DNA from: Isotricha intestinalis
Taxonomy: Eukaryota; Ciliophora; Litostomatea; Vestibuliferida; Isotrichidae
Reading direction: 5' to 3'
DNA length: 64,000 nucleotides
Assembly: GCA_023807065.1 (NCBI GenBank)
Contig: JAJJLU010000339.1
Span: forward strand, 1-64,000
Positions 40,501 to 48,201 of this stretch are shown one piece after another (the first letter of the stretch is position 1; each line of letters begins with the position of its first letter). Position numbers and translations under genes: made by a program. The notes beneath the pieces are model-generated. The model worked only from the letters and a program-made list of their open reading frames with translations, had not been told where the DNA came from and did no database searches.

Positions 40501-41076
40501 TTTTATATTATTTAAAAATAAATTCCCATTTTCATCTATTTCATTGTATGTTTCTGATGAAGCAATTAATAATTTATTTTCATTATATATACTATTATTA
40601 TATGTTGAATGATCACTTGATGAAAGTTGTGTTCCATATTTTGGATAAATATTTGATAAACTTTCATTTGAAATTTTTTTTGGAAATTTTCTCTCCGTTT
40701 TGCCTATAATTTCATATTTAATATGATTTACATGACCTAAATTTTTATATTTTATTTCAAATAATTCTTTATTAAACAAATTTTCTTTTTTATTTTCTTT
40801 TTCTTCATTGTTTTTTGGTTTTTTCTTTCCTTTTAATCTTATTATTAATAATATTGTAATCAATACTATCATAAATGAAACTATTAATGTTATTATTCCA
40901 CTTTTTCTACAAAAAAAACATTTTTTTTTTTGATGATTGTTATTTTTTATTGTATTAGATTTTGAAATTTCTGTTGTGGATTTATTTTGTACGTATTTTG
41001 TTATTGAAAGATTTGAATTTGAATATTTATTTTGAGTTTTTATTGTTAATCTTGATGAATTAAATAAAACATCCAT
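37600..41076 (-). CDS. M60-type metallopeptidase, type II membrane protein with PA14-like and F5/8C-like domains
   Basis: This 1158-residue protein has a short basic cytosolic head, one membrane helix at about 59-81 (IITLIVSFMIVLITILLIIR), and a large ectodomain. Residues about 230-620 fit the M60/PF13402 peptidase: an ALPGE segment, then HELNHHYQ at about 456-463 as the zinc-binding HExxH. A PA14-like region follows (about 745-860, IVWEGKFKIEEEGYKYIV), then an F5/8-type C (discoidin-like) carbohydrate-binding region (about 930-1045, containing PKSFTLYISDDNIKW). M60-like enzymes of host-associated microbes cut glycoproteins such as mucins, with galactose-binding modules aiding attachment. The same role here is inference. 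The architecture resembles that reported for parabasalid M60-like surface proteases. Confidence 0.85.
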   Translation of the reverse strand: MDVLFNSSRLTIKTQNKYSNSNLSITKYVQNKSTTEISKSNTIKNNNHQKKKCFFCRKSGIITLIVSFMIVLITILLIIRLKGKKKPKNNEEKENKKENLFNKELFEIKYKNLGHVNHIKYEIIGKTERKFPKKISNESLSNIYPKYGTQLSSSDHSTYNNSIYNENKLLIASSETYNEIDENGNLFLNNIKTNKILYKHSASIGNYYGDISDNEEAVIKKISINPISKGNYITGLYALPGEIIKYEISKEDFNLIGNQISFIIGQCTQTNIYSEHKESLNYVRMPILINELSYNKRIGYIGSFLGGPIYIKNPNKKNKFSIIISNAVPYKHLIYGITTKEEFNLMSNYTSPYFDIEIMDKSLRFSGPKIAIDNLSYDNIIKSLFFWDKVHRTSKEIPHIANDNIGIHFIFDVHIAASGAAALAYIGSNWCQLPPNWASFVLDYEYITQFGAWGFIHELNHHYQKYGFSSSVQNEVTNNVISLVEYSLYSQISSNRNEFSITAITKSSYNHLYLNPEYSLSNININNGDFENSIMIYDVLIHMFGYELFINATKYGNGLGGIDIFFEALSETMEYDFNYYFENILGFIVSDEIKNKYINKGYPIFLPVASIYQVGRYYYKNGIEYFSNTSLPYTISNSDIPYILDFENHLIVPNGFDYEIISITNPENGTLKKISNLLYSYTKPLDNSNSGIFNLTVKLSKNGITSQIYKLGINLSVDSIHSIQIIYTYSTNLYSFITDAYENNFEGYSSVITIPNLSGSITGILENQIVIWEGKFKIEEEGYKYIVYKGGRGSSFLMVSINNKNNYQKIGFITVNQNSYQFNADAHYEKTLNKGDIIYFKLYLLATSANANLNIGISKTNEVSDVITLSQIYNINYNFNYTYDFTSGDYYPRKYIYDSSYFINYDNFEVSSPDFEPWDDSGVFTLDKIFDGLTDTYMHTKRNIIINSENPLTLIINCNNNITFNQIILKTYGANNYLPKSFTLYISDDNIKWNEIYTYNDLELDSSRTLKLNLDNKISASYIKLYIFKANPSYISIGNIEFNLPEIKYYELNPDYIQYYGDIEVNNNNFPSYGVSYILNKNDYLTMNITCSEFLIKICNSFESKVNIYIDDNIYNEYVITNKEEGYVIKVDNLEFKEHYIIVYVSEGKFDFDSVIYS

Positions 41077-41639
41077 TTTATTTAAAAAATCATTGTGAAT
41101 TTGTTAAACAATTTTTAAATATTTTTTGTAATATTTTATTTTAAAATATAAACATCCTTTGTACAATAACTATTGTAAATTTTTTTATATTCAAACTTTG
41201 ATTGTTAAAAGTTAAACGTTTTCATTAATTCAAATATATATTAAAAAAGAATTCGTTAAAAATTTTTTTTAATTAATAAATATTAAAGTTTGATTACCTT
41301 GTTCACACTTTTAGTATAAACACTTAATTTAAAGAACACCTTAATTTTAAATTATTCTAATTTTTAAAAATAATTTGAATAATAGTAACATTTAAAAAAC
41401 AAATTTGATATCTATAAATGTAATTAAATTATCAATCAGATAAAGGTGATTTTCAAATTTTTTTTGTTCAAAAAAAATAAATGAATTATAATATCATTAA
41501 TAAATATTTGTTTCAATTACATCAAATTTGGTTTAAAAATTGAATTTTTAGAGTAATGAAAAAAAATAAAAATGTGATTAATAATAGATGATTTTGGGAT
41601 ATAATGTATTGTTTAACAAAATTATACTTTAATTAATTT
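41077..41639. promoter_or_regulatory. Upstream region of M60 gene
   Basis: A/T-rich sequence before the M60 ATG. No element or coding sequence is apparent. Confidence 0.45.
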
Positions 41640-42100
41640 TTACTTTTAATATATCTTTAATTAATAATGAAAAAGAAGAATTGAATATAATAATTGAATT
41701 TAATAATAAAGTATATATTGTAATAATAAATCAAAAAATTCAGGAGAACTAAATGGAAAATGTGAGAATTATTCTGAGTATAATTATATACAATTGATGC
41801 TGGAGATTATGGATGTGATATAGGGTATGAAAAAAAAAAATGATAATGGCTTAGATTATTGTTCAAAATGTTATTATGAAGAAGGTTTAATTGAAATTAA
41901 AAATATGAATATTCAAAGGGTTTGATAAAAATGGATAATAAATGTAAATTAGCTGAAAATTATTATAATAATGGAATTAAAATTGATTGTGTAAATTATA
42001 ATCCTTGTGCAGGTGATAATGGAATTAGAGATGATTCAATAGAAGAAATTCCAATTTATTAATGTAATAATAGATTTATAGGACTATGAGAAAAAAATAT
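41640..42100 (+). pseudogene. Broken Cys-rich protein relic
   Basis: Frames change and stops interrupt, but the fragments look protein-like: GDYGCDIGYE, NGLDYCSKCYYEEGLIEIK, then MDNKCKLAENYYNNGIKIDCVNYNPCAGDNGI and, after a TAA, CNNRFIGL. The base composition is less biased than in true spacers. The paired cysteines and glycines suggest a secreted or surface Cys-rich repeat protein. At least one frameshift and three stops exclude a working gene. The family is not recognised. Confidence 0.45.
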
Positions 42101-42380
42101 AAATGAAATTAATAAAGTCATTTCTTTTTTAGAGGATAATATTAGGAAAATGATATATGAAACAAATATATTGATATTATTCACAATTCTTCAATTTTAA
42201 ATTATATTACAAAAATATTTAATTTATATTTAAAACTTAAATTCATTAAATGATAATAATAATGGTCAAAAAAAATAATTTACAATTAATAAAAAAATAA
42301 GTTAATAAATAATATATATTTCACTTATTTCCAATTTGAATTACAATTGACAAAACATTAAATTTTAAAAAAATAAAAAA

Positions 42381-43979
42381 TTAATCACTTTCGGAATTAA
42401 AAGAACTAGAAGAAGAGGATTTTTCTTTTTTCTTTTTATCAAAGCTATCACTTAAAGAAGAAGAACTTTTACTATTATCATCTAAATTTTTTTTTCTACT
42501 TCTATCTCTTTTCTTGAAATTTTTATCTTTATAATTAATTTTAAATTTTCTAAATTTATTTTTATTTAAATGAGATTTTCTATGAGAATTATTAATCATT
42601 TTTCTATTAGTAGAATAAGAAATTCTTAAAGGATAATTTCTTTTTTCTTTATTTCCATCTAAAAATTCAGTTTCATCATCTTCTTCTTCATAAGAAATAA
42701 TTCCATATTCAACAGCTTTTTTTGCAGATTTAGTTGAATCAAATTGAATAAAAGCATAATTCATTCTAAAACCAGAATCTTGTTCTTTTGGCCAATAAAC
42801 ATCAATTATTTTCCCAAAATTTTTTTCAAATAATTCTATTAATTTTTCCTTTGATGCACTAAATGGAATATTTTTAACAAATATTGTATCATTATCTTCA
42901 TTTTTTCTTTCTTTTATTCCAAATGATTTTTCTATTATTTCTTTATTTTTATTATTTAATTGATTTGCTATTAACATTTCTTCTCTTAATTTCATTTGTT
43001 CTCTTTCATAAATTCTTTTAACTTTACTAATATCTATTTCAATTATATAATCTCTTGTACTCATTGCAAAATTTATTTTTTTTCCTGTTTTTAATCTATA
43101 AGGAATATTATCTTTAATTAATTCATTATCAATTTTAGTTCCTCCTTTACTATGTAAATCAATTAATATTACTCCTAAAACTTCTTCAATTAATATTATT
43201 GCATGTAATCTTGAAATTGAAGGATGTAAAACTACTAAATCACATTCTGGAAATTGACCAATTTTATATAATGATTTTCCTTTTAAAACTATATGATCAA
43301 TTGTTTTATTTAATTTATTTACTGTTAATTTTATTTCAGGAATTAATTGAATATCATTAACTAAATTAAATGAAGTATTTACCCAATTTAAAATTTCTAA
43401 AGGATTTGCAGTTGGAATTTTATCATTTAATAAATCTTCTCTAATTTTCATTAATATTCTTCCTAATTGATTTTGCCCATTTCCTTTAACAACACCCCAA
43501 AAAATATTTTTACTATTATTATCATTATAAGTCATAACTAAATCTCTTCCTTCAGTTAATTTTAATCTTTCTTGTAATTCTTTACTTCTTCTAAATTTAT
43601 CTCTAACTAATTGTTCCATAATTTTAACTTTTTTTTCTTGCCAATCAATAGGATCATTTATTCTTAAAGCAATATTACCTAAAGATTGAAAAGTTTCTGC
43701 ATTTAATATTGCTCTTCTTGTTCTTTCATCATTACTTCTCGCTGCGTGATATGCATGAGATACACTTGGATATAATATACCTGAGAAATATACTGGAGTT
43801 TGAAAATTGTTATGAAGAAAATCAAAGTAGTCTGTAAAGGAATCAATCTTTGATAATTTTTGCTGGTTTAATATTATGTTTGCATCACGCTTATATTCGT
43901 TCTCTATCTTTTTTGACTCGTCTAATTTACTTAATGTTTGAAATATTGTCTCACGGATTGACAGGTTTTTATTTGTCAT
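42381..43979 (-). CDS. NADAR-FHA-RRM fusion protein
   Basis: The 532-residue protein has three recognisable domains. NADAR/YbiA-like (about 45-185) has FDFLHNNF, YPSVSHAYHAAR, IDWQEKKVKIM, a DKFRRS segment, NIFWGVVKGNGQNQLGRILMKIR. FHA (about 230-315) has YKIGQFPECDLVV, then PSISRLHAII, DLHSKGGTKI, the phosphothreonine-binding signature. RRM (about 364-455) has IFVKNIPFSASKEKLIELF and YAFIQFDS. The tail is Lys/Arg/Ser-rich with RSRKK. NADAR domains act on ADP-ribose linked to nucleic acid or related NAD metabolites. FHA reads phosphothreonine and RRM binds RNA. The usual Glu of the TSEHYFQAQK motif is Ser74 and its Lys is Arg81, so catalysis may be altered. It lies 166 bases downstream of Pop4 on the same strand. 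Confidence 0.87.
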   Translation of the reverse strand: MTNKNLSIRETIFQTLSKLDESKKIENEYKRDANIILNQQKLSKIDSFTDYFDFLHNNFQTPVYFSGILYPSVSHAYHAARSNDERTRRAILNAETFQSLGNIALRINDPIDWQEKKVKIMEQLVRDKFRRSKELQERLKLTEGRDLVMTYNDNNSKNIFWGVVKGNGQNQLGRILMKIREDLLNDKIPTANPLEILNWVNTSFNLVNDIQLIPEIKLTVNKLNKTIDHIVLKGKSLYKIGQFPECDLVVLHPSISRLHAIILIEEVLGVILIDLHSKGGTKIDNELIKDNIPYRLKTGKKINFAMSTRDYIIEIDISKVKRIYEREQMKLREEMLIANQLNNKNKEIIEKSFGIKERKNEDNDTIFVKNIPFSASKEKLIELFEKNFGKIIDVYWPKEQDSGFRMNYAFIQFDSTKSAKKAVEYGIISYEEEDDETEFLDGNKEKRNYPLRISYSTNRKMINNSHRKSHLNKNKFRKFKINYKDKNFKKRDRSRKKNLDDNSKSSSSLSDSFDKKKKEKSSSSSSFNSESD

Positions 43980-44145
43980 TTTTATTTTATTTTTTTTTTA
44001 AATTTTTTTTTTATTGTTTATTAATATTATATTTTATTGTTAATGTTATTTTTTTAATAATGGTTTCTGACTATAGTGAAAATTATAAATTTAGAAAAAG
44101 GGAAAAAAAGAAAGAAAATCAAAGAAATGATAATATTTTATTTTT

Positions 44146-44904
44146 TTAAATGTTCAATAAATGTTCTAAGTAATTGTTATTTAAATTAAATTTGATTTTA
44201 TATTTTGCTTTTGTTCTTTCTGCACTTTTATATAAGAAATTATCCCCTAAAATTTGTATTTGAATATCATTAAAATATATTTGAAATAAAGAACCAGGTT
44301 TTAAAATAGTTTTTATTTGATTTTTTTTATTTAATATATTAAATGTTCTTCTACTTTCAAAAATTAATATCCCTCTTATTCCAATATTATTTTTATTATT
44401 TGAATTTATTACTTCAATATATGATCCATGTAAATCTGCTTTTAATATTTTTAAAGCTATTGAATCTGGATTTAAATTTCCATTTAATAAATTATTTATA
44501 TATTCATTCCACATTTTATTCATTGGTAAAAGTGATTCATATAATATATTATTATCTTTTTTTAATTTAGATATTAAATTTTTTGTGTAATTTGACTTAT
44601 TTTCTCTTTTCTTATTTTTAACTTTTGTTTTTATAAATTTATCTAATACAAATACTTTTTCTGAGGTGTATTCATTTTCAAATACTTTTTCATTAGGAAA
44701 TAATTCTTTTAAAAATTCTGTGAGATTATTATATTTATTTTCAGGTAAATTTATATTTAATGTATTATATATATTTTTATCTATAATATTTGAAAATAAA
44801 TTATCTGTTCTTTCAACTTCCATTTCATTATTTTCTTTTTTCTTTTTCTTTTCTAATTTTTTAAAACTATTATCTAAAAAAGTATCAATATCAAAATTCT
44901 TCAT
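44146..44904 (-). CDS. RNase P/MRP subunit Pop4 (Rpp29)-like
   Basis: This 252-residue protein has a charged N-terminus. The C-terminal 100 residues match the Pop4/Rpp29 beta-barrel: LKADLHGSYIEVINS at about 154-168, then GIRGILIFESRRTFNIL, ILKPGSLFQIYF and ILGDNFLYKSAERTKAKYK, all with the family's spacing. Rpp29 binds the RNA of RNase P and MRP, the nuclear enzymes that trim the 5' end of tRNA precursors and cut rRNA precursors. Its ATG is only 45 bases from the divergent ATG of the next gene. The assignment is confident at family level. Confidence 0.88.
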   Translation of the reverse strand: MKNFDIDTFLDNSFKKLEKKKKKENNEMEVERTDNLFSNIIDKNIYNTLNINLPENKYNNLTEFLKELFPNEKVFENEYTSEKVFVLDKFIKTKVKNKKRENKSNYTKNLISKLKKDNNILYESLLPMNKMWNEYINNLLNGNLNPDSIALKILKADLHGSYIEVINSNNKNNIGIRGILIFESRRTFNILNKKNQIKTILKPGSLFQIYFNDIQIQILGDNFLYKSAERTKAKYKIKFNLNNNYLEHLLNI

Positions 44905-44949
44905 TTAAAAAAAAATATTTTATAAATTAGGAAAAAAAATTTAAATTTA
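44905..44949. promoter_or_regulatory. 45-bp divergent promoter
   Basis: Only 45 bases lie between the ATGs of Pop4 (minus) and the plus-strand gene at 44950. It is A-run rich from both directions. Both transcripts must start inside it or within the opposite coding sequence. Confidence 0.6.
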
Positions 44950-46383
44950 ATGGAAAATGAAAAGAAATTAGATGATAAAAATATAGAAATAGATAAAATA
45001 TTTTATAAATTACAAAAAAAAGAAAAAAAACCATTTAATTTGAATTTATCTCAAAAAATAAAGAAAGAAAATAGAAATGTAAAAAAATTAATAATAAATG
45101 CTTTTGGAAAAGAAACAATAACAGAAAAACCTGATTCTTTAATAAAATTAGAAAAACAATTACAAACATATTTTTTTGGAATTGAAGGGAATTTTACTCA
45201 TTTAATCCCAAATTTAAGGAATCAATTACTTTTACAAGAAAAAAAAAAATTTGATGAATTAGATAATAAAATTCCTTTTGGTGATTTAACATTTTTTAAT
45301 CTAACTGAAAATGATAAAAATATTACTATTGAAAAAAGAAGAATGAGAAATATTATTAGAAATGAAATTATAAATAGTTCAAATTTTTCCTTATTAAAAA
45401 AAACAAATAAAATTAATAATTTATCTCAATTAAAAAGAAAGAAATTATTTAAATTTCATTCTCCTAATCAAAGATATAATACTGATATTTATTTAACTTC
45501 TTTTTCAAGAGAGGATTCAAAAAATAATTTTAATCATACTTTATCTTCTTTTAGAAAAATAAAACCTACCAAAACTATCAGTCATAAAATTTTATCTTCT
45601 ACAAGAAATAATACTTTTACTTCTTTAGTTGTAGATAAAAAGAATTCAAAAAAAGAAACAATAAATAATTTAAAAAAAGATATTTATAAAAAAAGAATTT
45701 GTTATTTAATAAAAGAAAATGATCAAAAAAATCAAATTGAACAATATTCTATAAAAAAACCATTAATTTTAGATGCTTATTTAAACGCTTTTAAACAAAA
45801 AAAGAATAATTATAAAATAAAAAATAAGAAATTAAATATAAATTCATTTAAAAAATTAAACAGTAAAGAATTAAAAGAAAAATTAGATGTTTTTTCTTTT
45901 CATGAAAATAAAATATCAAAAAGTTTATATAATATAATAAATAAAAATAAAATTGATAAAGACACAAGTAAATTAAAAAATGATATTGAAGTAGTTTTTG
46001 AACAAAAAATAAAAGAAGAAAAAAAAAATAAAATGTTAAAAAAAAATTCAGATGAAGATATAAAAGAAAATGATAATTCAAATAATCATTTAGTTGATAT
46101 AGTTAAAAATTCTAAAATAAAACAAATTCCAAAAGAAATCAGTTTAAAAAAAGGAATTAAATTAACTCAATATATTTTACAAAAAGAAAATGAACAATTT
46201 AATGTTGTTAGAAAAAAATTTAAACAAGGACTTCAATTAATACAAAATATGAAAAGTAAAATTTATTTTGATCATATTAAATTAAAGAATAAAATCGAAG
46301 AAAGAGATAATCATGAAAAAGAACTTTTAATACAAGAAAAAATTAATTATATGAATTATAAAAAAAATGAAGAAAGTGATTAA
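44950..46383 (+). CDS. Unknown Lys-rich protein, 477 residues
   Basis: I do not recognise this protein. It is strongly basic and helical throughout, with FFGIEGNFTHLIPNLRNQLLLQEKKKFDEL near residue 75-105 as the most ordered segment and a coiled-coil end (about 390-470). Ser/Thr-rich stretches near 160-215 resemble unstructured linkers. It has no signal peptide or membrane helix. It is divergent from Pop4 and convergent with the DHHC gene (108 bases between stops). A nuclear or cytoskeletal role is possible, but nothing in the sequence decides this. Confidence 0.7.
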   Translation: MENEKKLDDKNIEIDKIFYKLQKKEKKPFNLNLSQKIKKENRNVKKLIINAFGKETITEKPDSLIKLEKQLQTYFFGIEGNFTHLIPNLRNQLLLQEKKKFDELDNKIPFGDLTFFNLTENDKNITIEKRRMRNIIRNEIINSSNFSLLKKTNKINNLSQLKRKKLFKFHSPNQRYNTDIYLTSFSREDSKNNFNHTLSSFRKIKPTKTISHKILSSTRNNTFTSLVVDKKNSKKETINNLKKDIYKKRICYLIKENDQKNQIEQYSIKKPLILDAYLNAFKQKKNNYKIKNKKLNINSFKKLNSKELKEKLDVFSFHENKISKSLYNIINKNKIDKDTSKLKNDIEVVFEQKIKEEKKNKMLKKNSDEDIKENDNSNNHLVDIVKNSKIKQIPKEISLKKGIKLTQYILQKENEQFNVVRKKFKQGLQLIQNMKSKIYFDHIKLKNKIEERDNHEKELLIQEKINYMNYKKNEESD

Positions 46384-46491
46384 TAAAATAGTTTTATTTT
46401 AATTTTCCTAAAATATTAATTGAATATTATAAAATATATGAAATAAAAAAAAGAAATTAATTATCATTAATATATAAAAAGATATTATTAA

Positions 46492-47838
46492 TTATTTTGG
46501 ATTATGATTTACAAAAGTAATATTATTTCCTTGACTTAATGAATTTTCAGAATTTGCTTTTTTATTCGCACAAACATTTAAATTATTTGATTCATTAACA
46601 AAATCACTATTTTTCCCTTTATCTTCTTCATAAGATTTACTTATATTTAATATATGTTGTTTTCCTCTATTTGTTGCAGCTATAATATTATTAGAAATAT
46701 AATAATTAATATTAATATGATTAAAAGTATCATTTGAAGTATTTATTATCTTATTTATTGTATTATTATTATTTTTCTTATTTAAATTATTAAAAGAATA
46801 TAAAGGATCACTAATATTATACAATTTCTTTTGTCTGAAATTAAAATATATAAAAGGTTTAAACATAAGATCTTTTTTTAATATTTTCTTTGGTTCATAT
46901 TTTTGACAAAAAATTTTAGAAAAATTATCTTTAACTCCCTTATTTATTTTATAGCCATATAAAATTAATAAAGTTTTATATTTCAATCTTAAATAAGTAG
47001 TTTCCCCTAAAAAAATATAAGAAGTGTGATTATAAATTAAAGCACTGACAAAAAAAATAGTAACAATATTAATAAAATTAAATAAGACTGAGAGAATAAT
47101 TTCAATTTTTTTTTTAAAATTGATAATTTTAAAAAGACAAACAATAAAATTGAATATAGAATGAATATTAAAAAAGCAGATAAAAAAATAGAAGAATTTA
47201 TAATTATTTAATCCAATACAATTTCCAACCCAAGGACAATGATGATCCATTTTTTCAACACAAATATTACATTTACTACAATGAGTACAACCTAAAGGTC
47301 TTGTTATTAAACATGTTGAACAAACTTTTAATATTAATAATTGACCTCTAATAACTATTAATTTTTCTTTAAATTTATAAGGAAATGAAGAATTCTTATA
47401 ATTTTTTTTTGTTTCATTTTGATTATTATCTATATTTGGAGGTAATATTCCAGGAGAAGAAAATATACAAATTAAACATAATATTAAACTTATTGTTAAT
47501 AATATTGATTCTATTATTATTATTTTTTTTTTTTCAAGAAATATTATTGATAAAATATATTTTATTAAGAAAAATAATATAAATATTAATCCATGATGAT
47601 ATTCTGAACCTATGTGAATTATTGAACAATATTTTTTTTTGTTAAAATTTTTTGATTGAAATGATGGAGATAAAATTTTTTTTTTGTTTATTAATTCTAT
47701 TCTTGATAAGTTATTTTGGTTATTTACTATAGAATTTTGTTGATTGTAATTTAAGTTCATTGAATTTTTTGATATGAAATTATTGTCCAAAGGAATATTT
47801 TTTTCATTTGAATTCAGCTTTTTTACTAATTTACTCAT
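46492..47838 (-). CDS. DHHC-type protein S-acyltransferase
   Basis: The 448-residue protein has four likely membrane helices (about 84-101, 108-127, 213-238 and 248-272). The Cys-rich domain lies between helices 2 and 3: CSTCLITRPLGCTHCSKCNICVEKMDHHCPWVGNCIG, with catalytic DHHC at 198-201. These enzymes attach palmitate to cysteines of cytosolic-face proteins, usually at the Golgi or plasma membrane. The N-terminus (1-70) and the Asn-rich C-terminus are cytosolic and variable. Three proteins in the same window carry MG...C N-termini, the usual kind of substrate, but a direct link is not shown. Confidence 0.93.
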   Translation of the reverse strand: MSKLVKKLNSNEKNIPLDNNFISKNSMNLNYNQQNSIVNNQNNLSRIELINKKKILSPSFQSKNFNKKKYCSIIHIGSEYHHGLIFILFFLIKYILSIIFLEKKKIIIIESILLTISLILCLICIFSSPGILPPNIDNNQNETKKNYKNSSFPYKFKEKLIVIRGQLLILKVCSTCLITRPLGCTHCSKCNICVEKMDHHCPWVGNCIGLNNYKFFYFFICFFNIHSIFNFIVCLFKIINFKKKIEIILSVLFNFINIVTIFFVSALIYNHTSYIFLGETTYLRLKYKTLLILYGYKINKGVKDNFSKIFCQKYEPKKILKKDLMFKPFIYFNFRQKKLYNISDPLYSFNNLNKKNNNNTINKIINTSNDTFNHININYYISNNIIAATNRGKQHILNISKSYEEDKGKNSDFVNESNNLNVCANKKANSENSLSQGNNITFVNHNPK

Positions 47839-48201
47839 TATTATTCATAATTTTTTTTTTATTTGTTTTTATTATTGTTTATATTTTATTTGATAATGTT
47901 TTATGCAAAAATTAATTATTGTTAATGTACTCAAAAGAAAGAATGGTTTATTTTATGATATAATCTTAAATTCAATTAAATCATATTATAAAGTTATATA
48001 TTTAAGTTAAAAGTTTTATTCTAATATTATAATATATTTAACATCATCAAATTAAAAAATAAAATATTTCAATTAAAAACTTATAAATTGTTTAATTAAA
48101 TAAATAATTTGGGAAATGATTGTGAATTAAAAATTCCAAATAATTAAATAAATATAAAACCAAAAAATAAATTAATAATTAAAGGTAAAAAGATATAAAA
48201 A
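47839..48201. promoter_or_regulatory. 363-bp divergent spacer
   Basis: This lies between the DHHC ATG (minus) and the membrane protein ATG (plus). It is A/T-rich with no motif recognised. Confidence 0.5.
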
